A stretch of DNA of 64,000 nt from Sphingobacterium sp. SYP-B4668 (GTDB lineage Bacteria > Bacteroidota > Bacteroidia > Sphingobacteriales > Sphingobacteriaceae), in assembly GCF_027627455.1 (NCBI RefSeq), contig NZ_CP115483.1, positions 4,402,001-4,466,000 of the forward strand, in the 5' to 3' direction. This document shows positions 8,717-18,290 of this stretch, piece by piece; within the stretch, counting starts at the first letter, position 1; the number at the start of each line of letters is the position of its first letter. The position numbers and the translations under genes were made by a program. Below the pieces are notes generated by a model, which searched no databases, had not been told where the DNA came from, and saw only the letters and a program-made list of their open reading frames with translations.

Positions 8717-9418
8717 ATGAAAAAATCATTTAGATTATTAACAATTGCATTTGGACTTGCTGTTATCGGAATAACAGTATCATGTAATAAAGACGCTGAT
8801 GTCACGCCTGATTTACAGATAAATAGTTTTGCCGTTGCCCCAGCCCCAGTGGGTGACTCTGTCAACTTTACGGCCACAGGCACGAAAGGATATCTGAAAA
8901 CACTTTCTTCCGGTGTGTACGGTGCTCGCAATTTCCATCAAGGCACGGTGCCTTCCGAGGTTGACACCTCCCAATGGAGAAACCCGGCAAGTACATACTA
9001 TTACAATCTTAATATAAACGATGGAGGTACATCTGCCAACTACGACTTTCTTTTTACTGGAACAGCAAATTCTTCCTTCACTGTCAATACCGCAACATAT
9101 GATTTATTCTATGTAAACACCACCTTTAACGCTGTGGTAAATACCACACCTACAGGCCGCGTGGCTATTCCGTTAGGAGTAGCAGCATCAAATAGCACTT
9201 CTGGCTCAGGAGATCCAAGTAGTGCAGGCTGGTATATTTACAATATCAGCAACCATATTATGTCCAGCTTCCAGCCACGTACCTATATTTTGGTAAATAA
9301 AGGGACCGGAAGTAATTGGAAAATCAAGTTAAACAGCGTGTATTGGAATGGAAGCCCGAATTCGTCTTTCGCTGCAACGAATTTTCCTTTCATGAGTTTC
9401 GACTACTCAGAACTGTAG
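8717..9418 (+). CDS. HmuY-like lipoprotein, second copy
   Basis: A 233-residue lipoprotein with lipobox TVSC (Cys at residue 23). The closing half resembles the HmuY-like gene upstream in order of elements: an internal YYYNLNINDGG strand, NYDFLFTGTA (matching the WDMAF strand), GWYIYNISNH, RTYILVNKGTGSNWKIKLNSVYW and a closing FPFMSFDY. Identity to the neighbour is low by eye, so this is an old duplication or a separate acquisition. Its N-terminal part (about residues 25-90) is different from the neighbour. The ligand is unknown. A hairpin follows it before the next gene, so the four lipoprotein genes may be transcribed with partial termination. Confidence 0.6.
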   Translation: MKKSFRLLTIAFGLAVIGITVSCNKDADVTPDLQINSFAVAPAPVGDSVNFTATGTKGYLKTLSSGVYGARNFHQGTVPSEVDTSQWRNPASTYYYNLNINDGGTSANYDFLFTGTANSSFTVNTATYDLFYVNTTFNAVVNTTPTGRVAIPLGVAASNSTSGSGDPSSAGWYIYNISNHIMSSFQPRTYILVNKGTGSNWKIKLNSVYWNGSPNSSFAATNFPFMSFDYSEL

Positions 9419-9469
9419 CATCTGAAATAGCACAAGATCTTAATTTATTTGGTATACGACAGCAAAATT

Positions 9470-9501
9470 CCGGTGTCAAAATCTATTGACACCGGTTTAT
9501 T
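9470..9501 (+). terminator. Intrinsic-type hairpin after the second HmuY-like gene
   Basis: CCGGTGTCAA (9470-9479) and TTGACACCGG (9486-9495) form a perfect 10-bp stem with a six-base loop, followed by TTTATT. It lies 51 bases after the stop at 9418 and 18 bases before the next start, so it may partly end transcription between the HmuY-like pair and the two downstream lipoproteins. Confidence 0.65.
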
Positions 9502-9513
9502 AGAAATAAAATA

Positions 9514-10335
9514 ATGAATACAACTTTACAAACACTCAAATTCAATTTTGGTTATAAGGCATTATTGTCTATCGCCCTAGCCAGCACGTGCTTGATCAGT
9601 GCATGCACTAAAACAGAAATTACACCTTACGATGAAGAGCCTCTAGCACGTATCAATAGCTTTAAAATCATTAACAGTACCGCAGAAATTCCAGGAGCTA
9701 TCAATGAAAACGAGAAAACGATTACTGTCACTATACCTGCTGGAGTATACTTGACGACCTTGGAGCCCGAAATTGCTCTATCAGAGGGGAGTACCCTCAA
9801 GGTGGGAGCTGATAGTTTGATTACTAATCTAATTAACTACTTCGCAGAGGGAGCTACACGGGAAATAAATTACCCGGTTACGGCGACGGATGGCAGCAGT
9901 GCTACTTATAGACTTCATATCAAGACCAACCAACCTCCATTGGAGATGGGCGAAGTATCTCAGGATGCATCAAATCCCCAAGCCTATGATCAAACATTGT
10001 GGTTTACCAATAATTATGTATACATCTTAAATACATTAAAAACTTACCCCTATTCTACTAATTTTGAATTTGATATGACTTTAGCTCAGGCGAGTCTAAT
10101 CGGGGAAGATGGAACAGAATATAAATTTAAGTCAGCACAATCGGGAACTCCTCCAATCATCGAAAGCGCATATATGCTGTTGAATTTAAATAATATTATA
10201 GGACGTGTAACAGGAAGCGGCTCAGGGACTACATATAACCAGACACCTCCTGCGGGTCTTTACAAGATAAAGCTGCGTTACTACAGTCGAGAGACTACAC
10301 TGAAAAATCCCATCCGAATTTTCTACAACAATTAA
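9514..10335 (+). CDS. Lipoprotein with DUF5018-like N-terminal domain
   Basis: A 273-residue lipoprotein whose signal ends LISAC (Cys at 31). Residues about 42-138 resemble the DUF5018 type of Bacteroidetes surface lipoproteins: INSFKIINSTAEIPGAINE, TITVTIPAGVYLTTLEPEI, then a NYPVTATDGSSATYRLHI close. The remaining part (about 145-273) is beta-rich and ends YKIKLRYYSRETTLKNPIRI. I cannot name a function; cell-surface location is inferred from the lipobox. The next gene (10350) starts 14 bases after its stop and repeats the same domain plan, so the two are probably co-translated paralogues. Confidence 0.6.
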   Translation: MNTTLQTLKFNFGYKALLSIALASTCLISACTKTEITPYDEEPLARINSFKIINSTAEIPGAINENEKTITVTIPAGVYLTTLEPEIALSEGSTLKVGADSLITNLINYFAEGATREINYPVTATDGSSATYRLHIKTNQPPLEMGEVSQDASNPQAYDQTLWFTNNYVYILNTLKTYPYSTNFEFDMTLAQASLIGEDGTEYKFKSAQSGTPPIIESAYMLLNLNNIIGRVTGSGSGTTYNQTPPAGLYKIKLRYYSRETTLKNPIRIFYNN

Positions 10336-10349
10336 CCTGCTTTAAGATC

Positions 10350-11357
10350 ATGACAATGAAAAAATACTTCTACTTCTTGACGTTACTAGCTGTCCTTAGC
10401 TTTTTGAGTTCTTGTAAAAAAGAATATGAGATGGCCCCCACCCCATACAAAGAAATCACTTCCTTTAAGATAGCCTATCTAAATGGTCAAGATAGTGTCG
10501 AGGCTATTCTGGATGGCGAAACTATTCACATCGTATGGCCCGGTTTGACAGAGTGGCCTATTCCGGAAACTGTCAAACCAAAGATTACCGTATCGCATAA
10601 CGCCATTATCTCGCCAGCATCTGATGCTGCCATATCTTTAGAAGATGGCACGAGTTATACGGTAACAGCACAGGACGGGTCCAGCAAAACCTTTAAACTA
10701 AAGGTGACCAATGGCGCTATATTGCCTGCCTTTATGAATGAGGATGCCATTTCATTACCGGCTGGTGGGCAAGCAAGCGTCAGTTTTTCTAATCTGGCAG
10801 CAGATGGCTCAGATGTTATTTATCTGGTTAATGATGCCAAAGAGGAATTTAAACCAATCCATGTTTTACAGACGCCAGTTGGTGAAATTTTTTTTATTGC
10901 CGATCAACCCGATGGCTCGGGTATTCCGGCAGGCGAATACTACGTTAAAGCGATTAACAAATATCAGGTACCAGTAGTTAGTAGTACGAAAATGGTGACC
11001 ATCACCAACAAAACAGCGCTGCCGTACATTTATTTTAACCACACACAGCCTATTGAAGTCAAGCGGGGTGAAACTTTCACCGTTCCTATTCGGAATTTTG
11101 GCAAAAAGTATGGCATCAACCGTGCACGCTTTTACTACATCGATAACGAGAGTGGTTACGCATCATTTGTGACGTTAACCTATATTGGCACAAATGCAGC
11201 CTTTAATGAGGTTTCATTTCAAATACCGGAGGATGCTCCTACGGGTATAAGTCTACAAAGTAATCAAGGTTTGCAGATCAGACCAACCTTCGAGGGTATA
11301 AATATGACGACAAGCAATACCGCATACTATGCGCATACCATTAAAATAGTCGAATAA
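10350..11357 (+). CDS. Lipoprotein with DUF5018-like N-terminal domain, larger paralogue
   Basis: A 335-residue lipoprotein with lipobox LSSC (Cys at 22); an ATG two codons in (10356) is an equally good start. Residues about 33-118 match the plan of the previous gene: ITSFKIAYLNGQDSVEAI, an AWP-like WPIPETVKPKITVS strand and YTVTAQDGSSKTFKLKVT. Two further beta-domains follow, with GIPAGEYYVKAINKYQVP (about 190-207) and IPEDAPTGISLQSNQG near the end, resembling Ig-like modules. Function is unknown; surface display is likely. It is the last gene of the forward lipoprotein run and is followed by a hairpin terminator. Confidence 0.6.
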   Translation: MTMKKYFYFLTLLAVLSFLSSCKKEYEMAPTPYKEITSFKIAYLNGQDSVEAILDGETIHIVWPGLTEWPIPETVKPKITVSHNAIISPASDAAISLEDGTSYTVTAQDGSSKTFKLKVTNGAILPAFMNEDAISLPAGGQASVSFSNLAADGSDVIYLVNDAKEEFKPIHVLQTPVGEIFFIADQPDGSGIPAGEYYVKAINKYQVPVVSSTKMVTITNKTALPYIYFNHTQPIEVKRGETFTVPIRNFGKKYGINRARFYYIDNESGYASFVTLTYIGTNAAFNEVSFQIPEDAPTGISLQSNQGLQIRPTFEGINMTTSNTAYYAHTIKIVE

Positions 11358-11382
11358 CACGTTCTATCTTAAAAGCTTCCAT

Positions 11383-11419
11383 AAACTTCCCTTATTCCGA
11401 TTGGTTCAAGGGAAGTTTG
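11383..11419 (+). terminator. Hairpin terminator after the lipoprotein run
   Basis: AAACTTCCCTT (11383-11393) and AAGGGAAGTTT (11408-11418) are perfect inverted copies with a 14-base loop, 26 bases after the stop at 11357. The T-run after the stem is short, so strength is uncertain. The remaining bases to 11820 show no convincing gene. Confidence 0.6.
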
Positions 11420-11820
11420 TGCTTAAAGAAAATGAAGCCGAAGTGCAAGTAGTTCGCAGAACATGTTTTCAGGTATGGTGTCTGACAGTGGTTTTTATAG
11501 ACCAGGGTATAACTCATTAATCGCTCTATAAATCTGAGTAATTATGATATGTATCTTAGCTACCTAATACCACTATGAATTACCGTTGATAGGGATGTAT
11601 CAAAGATCTTGGTTGGGACCGTATTACATGAAGAAGTAGAAATAGCAATAAAACGTTGACAATAAACATACAATTCAATAAAAGGTATCTTTTCAAGGCT
11701 ATCGATAAATTTGGTATACAAAGAATCTGTCGTGACTACCCCACCTATTTGTCGGCATTGCCCGCTAAATAATAAAAAGTGTACTGTATCTTTGCTATGC
11801 ATCCTATAATACGAGCAGCA

Positions 11821-12270
11821 ATGAAAAACCATAGTGTAGCGCATAATCAGTTAAGCAAATTTGTCGGAAAGTGGCACACTGAGGGCCTGATCCCAGGTAC
11901 TCATAATACTCCAGCGATAAGCATCAAAGGAACGGATACATATATGTGGATTGTAGATGGTTACTTTTTACTTCATACAGCCGATGTAACAATCGGAGAC
12001 GACAACAGTCAAACTCATGAAATCATTGGTTACGATTATTTAAATAATCACTATACCATGCAACACTATAATAACAAAGGCAACTCTGGGCTGATGACAG
12101 CGACAGTTAAGGATAACATTTGGACCTTCGTTGGAGATGACCTACGATTTACAGGTGGATTTAATGAGGAGGAAGACGAATTTACTGGTATCTGGGAACA
12201 CCATTCAATGACTAGCGGTTGGAGCCATCTTATGAATATTAAGTTATCCAAAAAGATTGAAACAAAATAA
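11821..12270 (+). CDS. DUF1579-like small protein
   Basis: About 149 residues from the chosen ATG (MKNHSVAHNQLSKFVG); a longer frame begins at 11779, but its extra 14 residues look like leader sequence. The pattern KFVGKWHTEG, GTDTYMWIVDGYFLLHTAD, EIIGYDYLNNHYTMQHYNN, TFVGDDLRFTGGF and the closing SHLMNIKLSKK match DUF1579-type calycin-like proteins, cytoplasmic beta-barrels with no agreed role. No signal peptide is seen. It stands alone between the lipoprotein run and the convergent receptor operon. Confidence 0.7.
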   Translation: MKNHSVAHNQLSKFVGKWHTEGLIPGTHNTPAISIKGTDTYMWIVDGYFLLHTADVTIGDDNSQTHEIIGYDYLNNHYTMQHYNNKGNSGLMTATVKDNIWTFVGDDLRFTGGFNEEEDEFTGIWEHHSMTSGWSHLMNIKLSKKIETK

Positions 12271-12602
12271 AGATTAACAAACGAGCAGTGACTCTCATAC
12301 ATCAACATTAAAACCATTCCGCGATCCGTGCATCTTATACAGTTAAGATATCGATCGATTCAATATCCAACCGATTGCAGCGTTAGTTTATAGTCATGTG
12401 TTCCTCACTCACTACCGTCAAATCAATCTGATTTGCAGGAATTATTTTTAACAACGCCATAAATAAGGATATGAGGTAATAAGCCATCAGCAAACCCACC
12501 TTGGGAATACACCCTGCCCATGAAACTCTAATAGTTGTTATAGGGTAGAGAGAATCGCTGTATGTTGGCGCTTGCCGATGGCTTTCATTCATTGATGTAT
12601 AT
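12271..12602. other. Gap with no recognisable feature
   Basis: This 332-base stretch lies between the convergent DUF1579 gene and the receptor operon. I see no conserved frame, tRNA or strong terminator. A half-site-like CCAACCGATTGCA occurs near 12368 and recalls the LacI-type palindromes, but it is incomplete. Confidence 0.3.
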
Positions 12603-13448
12603 CTAATCAGCAAACAATATGTTAGTAGCTATTTCATAGAAAGTATCTCCCTTTTTTATAAATGGAGGAGCTTCACCCCAGGTTTCCCTTGAAATCATAT
12701 ACAAGGTAAATATATTTTTAACAGGTAAGGGATCGATACCAGAAGGACTAAATGCCATATTGGAATAATTTGTCCCACCATGATTGAGCAAGGGTTGGCC
12801 GGTATCGCTATCTACAAATTCGAACACGTAGCTGCAAGGAATCTCCGGTAATGGATTAGGCAGACCATCGGGTAAAATGTGGTACTCTGCCTTGTCCACA
12901 CTATTCTTTACGTCTTTGATGGCACCTATCTCCTTAACCACCTCATTCCAATCAGCATCATAATAACTAATCGATACTTTGAGATCCAATCGTTCAAATG
13001 GAATAAGGTCTTGGGCATAATTGGCTAGCTTTACTTTGATGTGTCCTGCGGGAGCCGGAGTTTCGGCATCCTGTTCTTTTGGATCGATAAAAGCGACGGG
13101 AGCATCCATTGTAGGTTGGAATAATGTAAATGTTTCTTTGGTACCCGGCTTTACGTCGATCACTTTTTCTGCAACCACTTTTCCATCGCGGGTATCATAG
13201 AATTCGAATTTGCCTTCACCAGGCACCACTCTGATTTTCTTATTGCTTGCATCCCACTCGCTTGGGTATCCATTGTACCTAAGCCCTATAAAGACACCAG
13301 CCCCATTGTCTCGTAGTGCAGTTTTATCCGCATCAAAATAGACATCGACAAATTCTGAGAATGAATTTATATATTCTGCTTTCTGGCAGGAATGCAATCC
13401 TGTTGATAATAGGCAAATAATTATAGTATTTCTTATAGACGCTTTCAT
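12603..13448 (-). CDS. Lipoprotein partner of a TonB-dependent receptor
   Basis: A 281-residue lipoprotein (signal MKASIRNTIIICLLSTGLHS before Cys 21). The body is beta-rich with Asp/Pro-containing turns such as VYFDADKTALRDNGAG, KIRVVPGEGKFEFYDTRDG and KVKLANYAQDLIPFERL. I do not recognise a named family. It follows the TonB-dependent receptor by 38 bases on the same strand and is last in the sigma/FecR/receptor operon, the usual place for a surface-exposed substrate-binding lipoprotein, so that role is inferred from position. Confidence 0.6.
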   Translation of the reverse strand: MKASIRNTIIICLLSTGLHSCQKAEYINSFSEFVDVYFDADKTALRDNGAGVFIGLRYNGYPSEWDASNKKIRVVPGEGKFEFYDTRDGKVVAEKVIDVKPGTKETFTLFQPTMDAPVAFIDPKEQDAETPAPAGHIKVKLANYAQDLIPFERLDLKVSISYYDADWNEVVKEIGAIKDVKNSVDKAEYHILPDGLPNPLPEIPCSYVFEFVDSDTGQPLLNHGGTNYSNMAFSPSGIDPLPVKNIFTLYMISRETWGEAPPFIKKGDTFYEIATNILFAD

Positions 13449-13486
13449 CTGTTTATTTTTTGATTTTCAACTGCAATGATTGATGA

Positions 13487-16400
13487 TTAAAAATTATAGC
13501 TCACACTCAGACTGAAACGTCGACCTTCCCTTTTACGGTAGGTGATGTTGTCGCCCTCTTCTTTATTGTATTGAATAGATTTGCCCTTTTTTAGGATATA
13601 AAATTTATTGTCATCCGTTTCATAATCATCGATATTGATGTAATAACTTGTCCAATCGTCCAGTATGTTGGCAATATTGAGTTTGACCTCCATTTTTTTC
13701 TTTAAAAACCGGGCATAAAATTGGGCATCCAGTTGTTTAGGAGCCAATTCATACTCGACCCTCGCCAGATTTACATTTGCCAAATTTGTTCGGGCACCAC
13801 GGTGGTTGTAGCTCGCAGTAGCACCAAAACGGTCTCCCCAATAACCCAATCCCAGGTTCAATAACCAAGGGGACTGACCAATCAATGGTCTGTCCTGATT
13901 GGGGTAGCGTTGTTGAACACGTTCGGCAACCTGTGTTTCCGGATTATTAATCCATTCCCAATGACTGAGCACATTAACCTCTGATTTGAGCAGTGTTCCA
14001 TTGGCCGATATAAAAAAGTCTTTCGCCCAATCCCGGTCGGAAAGGAAACTGAAATTTTTCCGGACTTCCAATTCCAGTCCCAGGTTTTTTGCACTTTCCA
14101 TATTGGCATAGGTATACTGGTTGGAACCGTTGCCGGAATGGATCAACTCGATGGGCTTGTCCAATTTTTTATGATACCCCGTTAATGAAATAATTTCTCC
14201 GGGTGAAGGGTACCATTCCAATCGTAAATCCATATTGTCGATCAATGTAGACTCAACATGTTCGCCGTATACATAGCCGTCTATTTCAAAATCGTACATC
14301 GCAAACATCCCTACTTCTCTAAAGTCTGGTCTTATGATGGTTTTGGAATAGCTACCGCGGATGTTGAACTCAGGGGTCAAGCTATAGGTGGCGTTTATAG
14401 ACGGAAGGAACCGCCAGTTATCTTCCTCCACCCCAAAACGATGTCTTTGCACATCATCTGGATCTGGTTCGTCTTGGTAAGATCGTCTATACAGCTCTTC
14501 CTGCTTTGAGTTTAAGCCAAAGTATTCGGCACGAACACCGTACACTAAGCGAAGTTTATTCCAAAGTTTCTGATCAGCCATCAGAAAGAGGGCATGTGAG
14601 CTCATGTCCCCATCGTAGTAGCGCCCCCCCAGTGCATCGGCGTAATAATATGCCTGACCATTTCCATTCCCGATATTTTCGGTCGCAAACAATCGGTCAT
14701 AGGGTACCTCGATTGCAGGAGCCTTCTGATTCGCGGTTCCCTCAGCCCAGGATCTGGTCCAGGGAACCATTTTATTTACATCCAGCGAACGTTTTTTAGA
14801 CCATGCTTGATAACCCAGCTTGATTAGGGTAGATACTTTTTTTTCTTCTCCAAATTTACGGGAAAATGCTGCACTCCAATTGTAGTCAGTTTCATTGATA
14901 TGTGTCCACATGCGCCAGTCTTTGAAGCTGTTACCGGTAGAGGCCGCTGAATGTGTCATTAGTCCTGGTGTTTGAAAATAGGGCTCATCTGCAATAATAG
15001 CGGTTAATCGATAAGAGAGTTTGCGCTCATCCAATATCTGTTGCTTAATTTTATTGACGGCAAACATCCCTTCGGCTTTAATTTTCCAGGGCAGCTGATA
15101 TTCACCGATCAACTGGTGCTGTTGCAGGGACATCGCCTCAGGTAACTGATAGACTAATTTAGTGGCACCCGGATTGGAATCTTCACGGGGATTCTGAATT
15201 GATTCATTATAGTTATCGCTGTATGTGCGGGCATACATGTTTTTTAGGGCAATCTTAAAATTCTGCCCCTGCAAGCCCATATTTGCAAGCAATCCTCCGT
15301 TACTGTTGAAACGGTAGGATGTGCCAGCCCCGTTGTCACCAAGACCTACACTATCAATATAGTGATTCATGGGCGAACGTCTCACATTATTAAAGGAGAC
15401 GATATTCTGCTCGTTCCTGAAATTTGCAGATGCGACAAATCCAAAGCGATTTCCATTTTTTAAATCATAAACACGCCCAAGCGAGAGACGCATGTTTTGA
15501 TTGGGTGAAGCTTTATATTTGTTTAATCGCATGGCATCACTGTTCAACCTTTTAGACTGGGCAATGGCATCCAGGTCATTGTATTTTACGGCATCACCAA
15601 ATTCCGTCGGATTGAGCGGTGTACCGTTCAGTTCGGGATCAGTAAGGATATAACCCGGAGGCGCATCTAGTTGGCTCGCCCGGTTATTCCAGTCCCAGGT
15701 TTTCATTCCTTCAGGCATTTTGGCCGATTTGTCAAAGAAACCGAAATATTCACTGGTATGGCGTTCGCCCAAACGGTAAAAGTCTTTTCCAGTGGTTCGT
15801 GAATTACCGCCCGTCCCCAATTGAATGGTGGTAAAATTTTGTTCGGGGATATCGATGGTATTTACAGATACCTGCCCACCCGAAAACTCGGCCGATACAT
15901 CCGGTGTTGCCGTTTTGTTGACTACTACGGAGCTGACGATTTCGGTAGGAATGATTTCAAAGGAAAAATCACGCCTGTTCTGCGAGGTGCTTGGGATTAC
16001 GACACCATCCAACATGGCTTGATTATAGCGATCGGACATTCCTCGTACAATGACACTTCGGTTGTTTACCGTCGTCAGTCCTGTCACTCTTTTCAATACC
16101 TGCCCCATATCATTATCGGGGGTACGGGCGATCTGCTCGGCGGATATACCATCGGTCACGGAAGCTGCATTTTTCTGTGTAGCATATAGTCCGGCTACGC
16201 TCTCTTTTTTATAACTACTGGTCACAACGACCTGATCAAGCATACTTGTAGATTGGACCAAAACAATATTGAGACTGGTTAACTTGCCCGCTTTCACTTC
16301 TATTTGTGTGATACGCTTAGTTTGGAAAGAGATGTAGCTTACTTCCAGAATATAAATACCTGGAAGTAAGCTAAAAACATAACTACCATCTACACCGCTT

Positions 16401-16903
16401 TGGACAGTTTGGCCAGTCGATATTAGTTTAATGTTGGCACCGAGAAGTGGACTCCCGCGATCGCCAATCACTTTACCGGAGAGGCGACCTGGCTGTTGGT
16501 TAGTGGTATGGGACGTAGTAGCTTTCGCTTTGATAAGGATATTATTTTCCACAAGTTCGTAGCTCATAGGTTGCTCAATAAATAGTCTATCAAGAACACT
16601 TCGGAGACTACCTCCCTCAACCTGGATATCTACCAATAATGCGGCTTTCATCAATTCGGTGCTATATAGACTTTCATAACCCGTCTGGCGTTTGATTTCA
16701 GATAATACAGTAGAAAGTTGCGCCTGTTTGTAGGAAAGACTGACCTGTTGGGAGTAGACAGCCGCATGCAGTTGCATATACCCTATTAGCATAAAGAGGA
16801 ACGTTAGTTTCATGACGCGGATGGCGGGGCCATTCCCCAAAAAATGGTGTATAACGAAGTATAAACCCAGGCCATTTGTATTGCCGGGACAATTTAAAAT
16901 CAT
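13487..16903 (-). CDS. TonB-dependent outer membrane receptor with STN domain
   Basis: An outer-membrane receptor that would import a ligand using TonB energy. Order seen: an N-terminal extension, a signal peptide beginning at Met 31 (MKLTFLFMLIGYMQLHAA), an STN signalling domain (about residues 54-125, VSLSYKQAQLSTVLSEIKRQ), a carboxypeptidase-like regulatory domain (about 141-222, LSGKVIGDRGSPLLGANIKL), a plug (about 240-350, with NDMGQVLKRVTGLTTVNN) and a long beta-barrel ending in YNF. The STN domain means it can signal through FecR to the ECF sigma factor; both genes lie directly upstream (17044-18884). The length of 1138 residues is long for the family. Met 31 is a possible true start. 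The ligand is unknown; iron, haem or a glycan are all possible. Confidence 0.9.
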   Translation of the reverse strand: MILNCPGNTNGLGLYFVIHHFLGNGPAIRVMKLTFLFMLIGYMQLHAAVYSQQVSLSYKQAQLSTVLSEIKRQTGYESLYSTELMKAALLVDIQVEGGSLRSVLDRLFIEQPMSYELVENNILIKAKATTSHTTNQQPGRLSGKVIGDRGSPLLGANIKLISTGQTVQSGVDGSYVFSLLPGIYILEVSYISFQTKRITQIEVKAGKLTSLNIVLVQSTSMLDQVVVTSSYKKESVAGLYATQKNAASVTDGISAEQIARTPDNDMGQVLKRVTGLTTVNNRSVIVRGMSDRYNQAMLDGVVIPSTSQNRRDFSFEIIPTEIVSSVVVNKTATPDVSAEFSGGQVSVNTIDIPEQNFTTIQLGTGGNSRTTGKDFYRLGERHTSEYFGFFDKSAKMPEGMKTWDWNNRASQLDAPPGYILTDPELNGTPLNPTEFGDAVKYNDLDAIAQSKRLNSDAMRLNKYKASPNQNMRLSLGRVYDLKNGNRFGFVASANFRNEQNIVSFNNVRRSPMNHYIDSVGLGDNGAGTSYRFNSNGGLLANMGLQGQNFKIALKNMYARTYSDNYNESIQNPREDSNPGATKLVYQLPEAMSLQQHQLIGEYQLPWKIKAEGMFAVNKIKQQILDERKLSYRLTAIIADEPYFQTPGLMTHSAASTGNSFKDWRMWTHINETDYNWSAAFSRKFGEEKKVSTLIKLGYQAWSKKRSLDVNKMVPWTRSWAEGTANQKAPAIEVPYDRLFATENIGNGNGQAYYYADALGGRYYDGDMSSHALFLMADQKLWNKLRLVYGVRAEYFGLNSKQEELYRRSYQDEPDPDDVQRHRFGVEEDNWRFLPSINATYSLTPEFNIRGSYSKTIIRPDFREVGMFAMYDFEIDGYVYGEHVESTLIDNMDLRLEWYPSPGEIISLTGYHKKLDKPIELIHSGNGSNQYTYANMESAKNLGLELEVRKNFSFLSDRDWAKDFFISANGTLLKSEVNVLSHWEWINNPETQVAERVQQRYPNQDRPLIGQSPWLLNLGLGYWGDRFGATASYNHRGARTNLANVNLARVEYELAPKQLDAQFYARFLKKKMEVKLNIANILDDWTSYYINIDDYETDDNKFYILKKGKSIQYNKEEGDNITYRKREGRRFSLSVSYNF

Positions 16904-16974
16904 ATTTTTGTACTATTAAGCGAATAAATCTGTAAACTAATTCTTGCTGGATTATTTTCAGAGGCTTGATATCG

Positions 16975-16998
16975 CCGGCAGTGTACCACCACTGCCGG
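16975..16998. other. GC-rich hairpin between fecR and the receptor gene
   Basis: CCGGCAGTG (16975-16983) and CACTGCCGG (16990-16998) form a perfect 9-bp stem with a six-base loop. Only the forward strand has a T-run after it, and no forward gene ends here, so on the reverse transcript it is more likely a processing or stability element between the FecR and receptor genes. Confidence 0.5.
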
Positions 16999-17043
16999 TT
17001 TTTGCCTTTCTCATATGGTCCTATGTCATAAATTTTCTGTTTT

Positions 17044-18216
17044 TTAGGGGTTAGTAATCTTTTGGTTGGTTATAATCTTGACGTTCTTAGCATTGATTTC
17101 GAATCGAAAGCCCCCAGTTACTTCCAACATGTTCAGTACGTTGGACAAGGGCAGACTACGTGAAATACCACCATTAAAATGAACCATCGGCATGTTACTG
17201 TAATCGATGTCAACGTCATACCAGTTCTCCAGCTGTTGCATGACGGTGCGGATATTATCGTTTTCAAAGCGGAACATACCATTCTTCCAGGCAGTCGTCT
17301 TTTCCAAACTGACGTTATAGACATTGATTTTCCCGGTTTCAAATAAAGCTTGTTGCCCAGGCACCAGAATGATACCTTGCCTTTTCGATATGTCTTGAAC
17401 CCGAACACTGCCCTCTATAAGGGTGGTGGCTTCAAATTTCTGTCCAACATACGCAGTCACATTAAACTGGGTGCCCAATACTTCAATCTGTTGATTTGGG
17501 GTCTCGACGATAAAGGGAATACTTTTCTGCTTATTACGCATCTTTGCCACGTCAAAATACACTTCCCCGCTCATCTTTACGCTTCTTGACTCCGTTGCAA
17601 AAACTGTGGGAAAGGTCAGCGAGGAACCTGCATTGAGCCATACTTTGGTACCATCAGGCAAAATCACCATATACCGCCCACCTTTGGGTGTTGTAATAGT
17701 ATGGTAATCATTGATAGCACCGTTAAAAGGTTTATGACTCATCTGATAGACGAGCGCACCTTCAGAATCTAAGTAGAAAGGGAGGCCATCTAATTTGTTA
17801 GAAGCTTTATTATCCAATATAATCGACCTCCCATCGGCAAGTCTGAGGTAGGCTTCATCCTTGGCAGGTAACGCGTCATTGACGCTATAAACAGCAGTAT
17901 CTTGTGCAGGATTGCCTTGAAAAAGCAGCATATATCCCCACCAAAAAGTCAGTAGAAAAATGGCAGATATGGCACAGCTCCATGTCATACGATTATATGA
18001 TTTACGACGCTGTAGATGTTCAGGATTTGCCTGCGAACTGATTTTTTGGAATAGCATTTTGGCTTGTTGCTTCTTCTCTTCGACAGTCAATAGGTCTGTG
18101 AATCCCGGTTCTTGCTCAAAGGTATCGTATAGGTCATCCAACTCTTGGCGCTCAGCCTTCGAAGCCAACCCCTGTTCCACTTTTCCAATTAACTCAATAA
18201 AACGTCTTTTATCCAT
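17044..18216 (-). CDS. FecR-type anti-sigma factor
   Basis: A 390-residue inner-membrane regulator. The N-terminal cytoplasmic part (about 1-80) would hold the sigma factor. A transmembrane helix follows (about 85-105, WSCAISAIFLLTFWWGYMLL), then the periplasmic FecR domain (about 175-290, TTPKGGRYMVILPDGTKVWLNAG and KMSGEVYFDVAK) and a C-terminal DUF4974-type region (about 315-385, RFENDNIRTVMQQLENWYDV). It should relay receptor occupancy from the STN domain to the sigma factor. The sigma gene lies 74 bases upstream and the receptor 140 bases downstream, all on one strand, which is the standard arrangement. Confidence 0.93.
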   Translation of the reverse strand: MDKRRFIELIGKVEQGLASKAERQELDDLYDTFEQEPGFTDLLTVEEKKQQAKMLFQKISSQANPEHLQRRKSYNRMTWSCAISAIFLLTFWWGYMLLFQGNPAQDTAVYSVNDALPAKDEAYLRLADGRSIILDNKASNKLDGLPFYLDSEGALVYQMSHKPFNGAINDYHTITTPKGGRYMVILPDGTKVWLNAGSSLTFPTVFATESRSVKMSGEVYFDVAKMRNKQKSIPFIVETPNQQIEVLGTQFNVTAYVGQKFEATTLIEGSVRVQDISKRQGIILVPGQQALFETGKINVYNVSLEKTTAWKNGMFRFENDNIRTVMQQLENWYDVDIDYSNMPMVHFNGGISRSLPLSNVLNMLEVTGGFRFEINAKNVKIITNQKITNP

Positions 18217-18290
18217 TTTTATGCCTTAATATAGATAAGACACACTCCAAGCTAAAAACCGCTATTGGAAAAATGTACTTTTTAAAATTT

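Noticed and set aside
11560..11844. Reverse open frame of 94 codons before the DUF1579 gene
   Set aside because: Overlaps the start of a better gene and has low-complexity, Cys/Ser-rich translation with no family.
12383..12613. Reverse open frame of 76 codons in the gap after the DUF1579 gene
   Set aside because: No family, overlaps the lipoprotein stop, and composition looks random.
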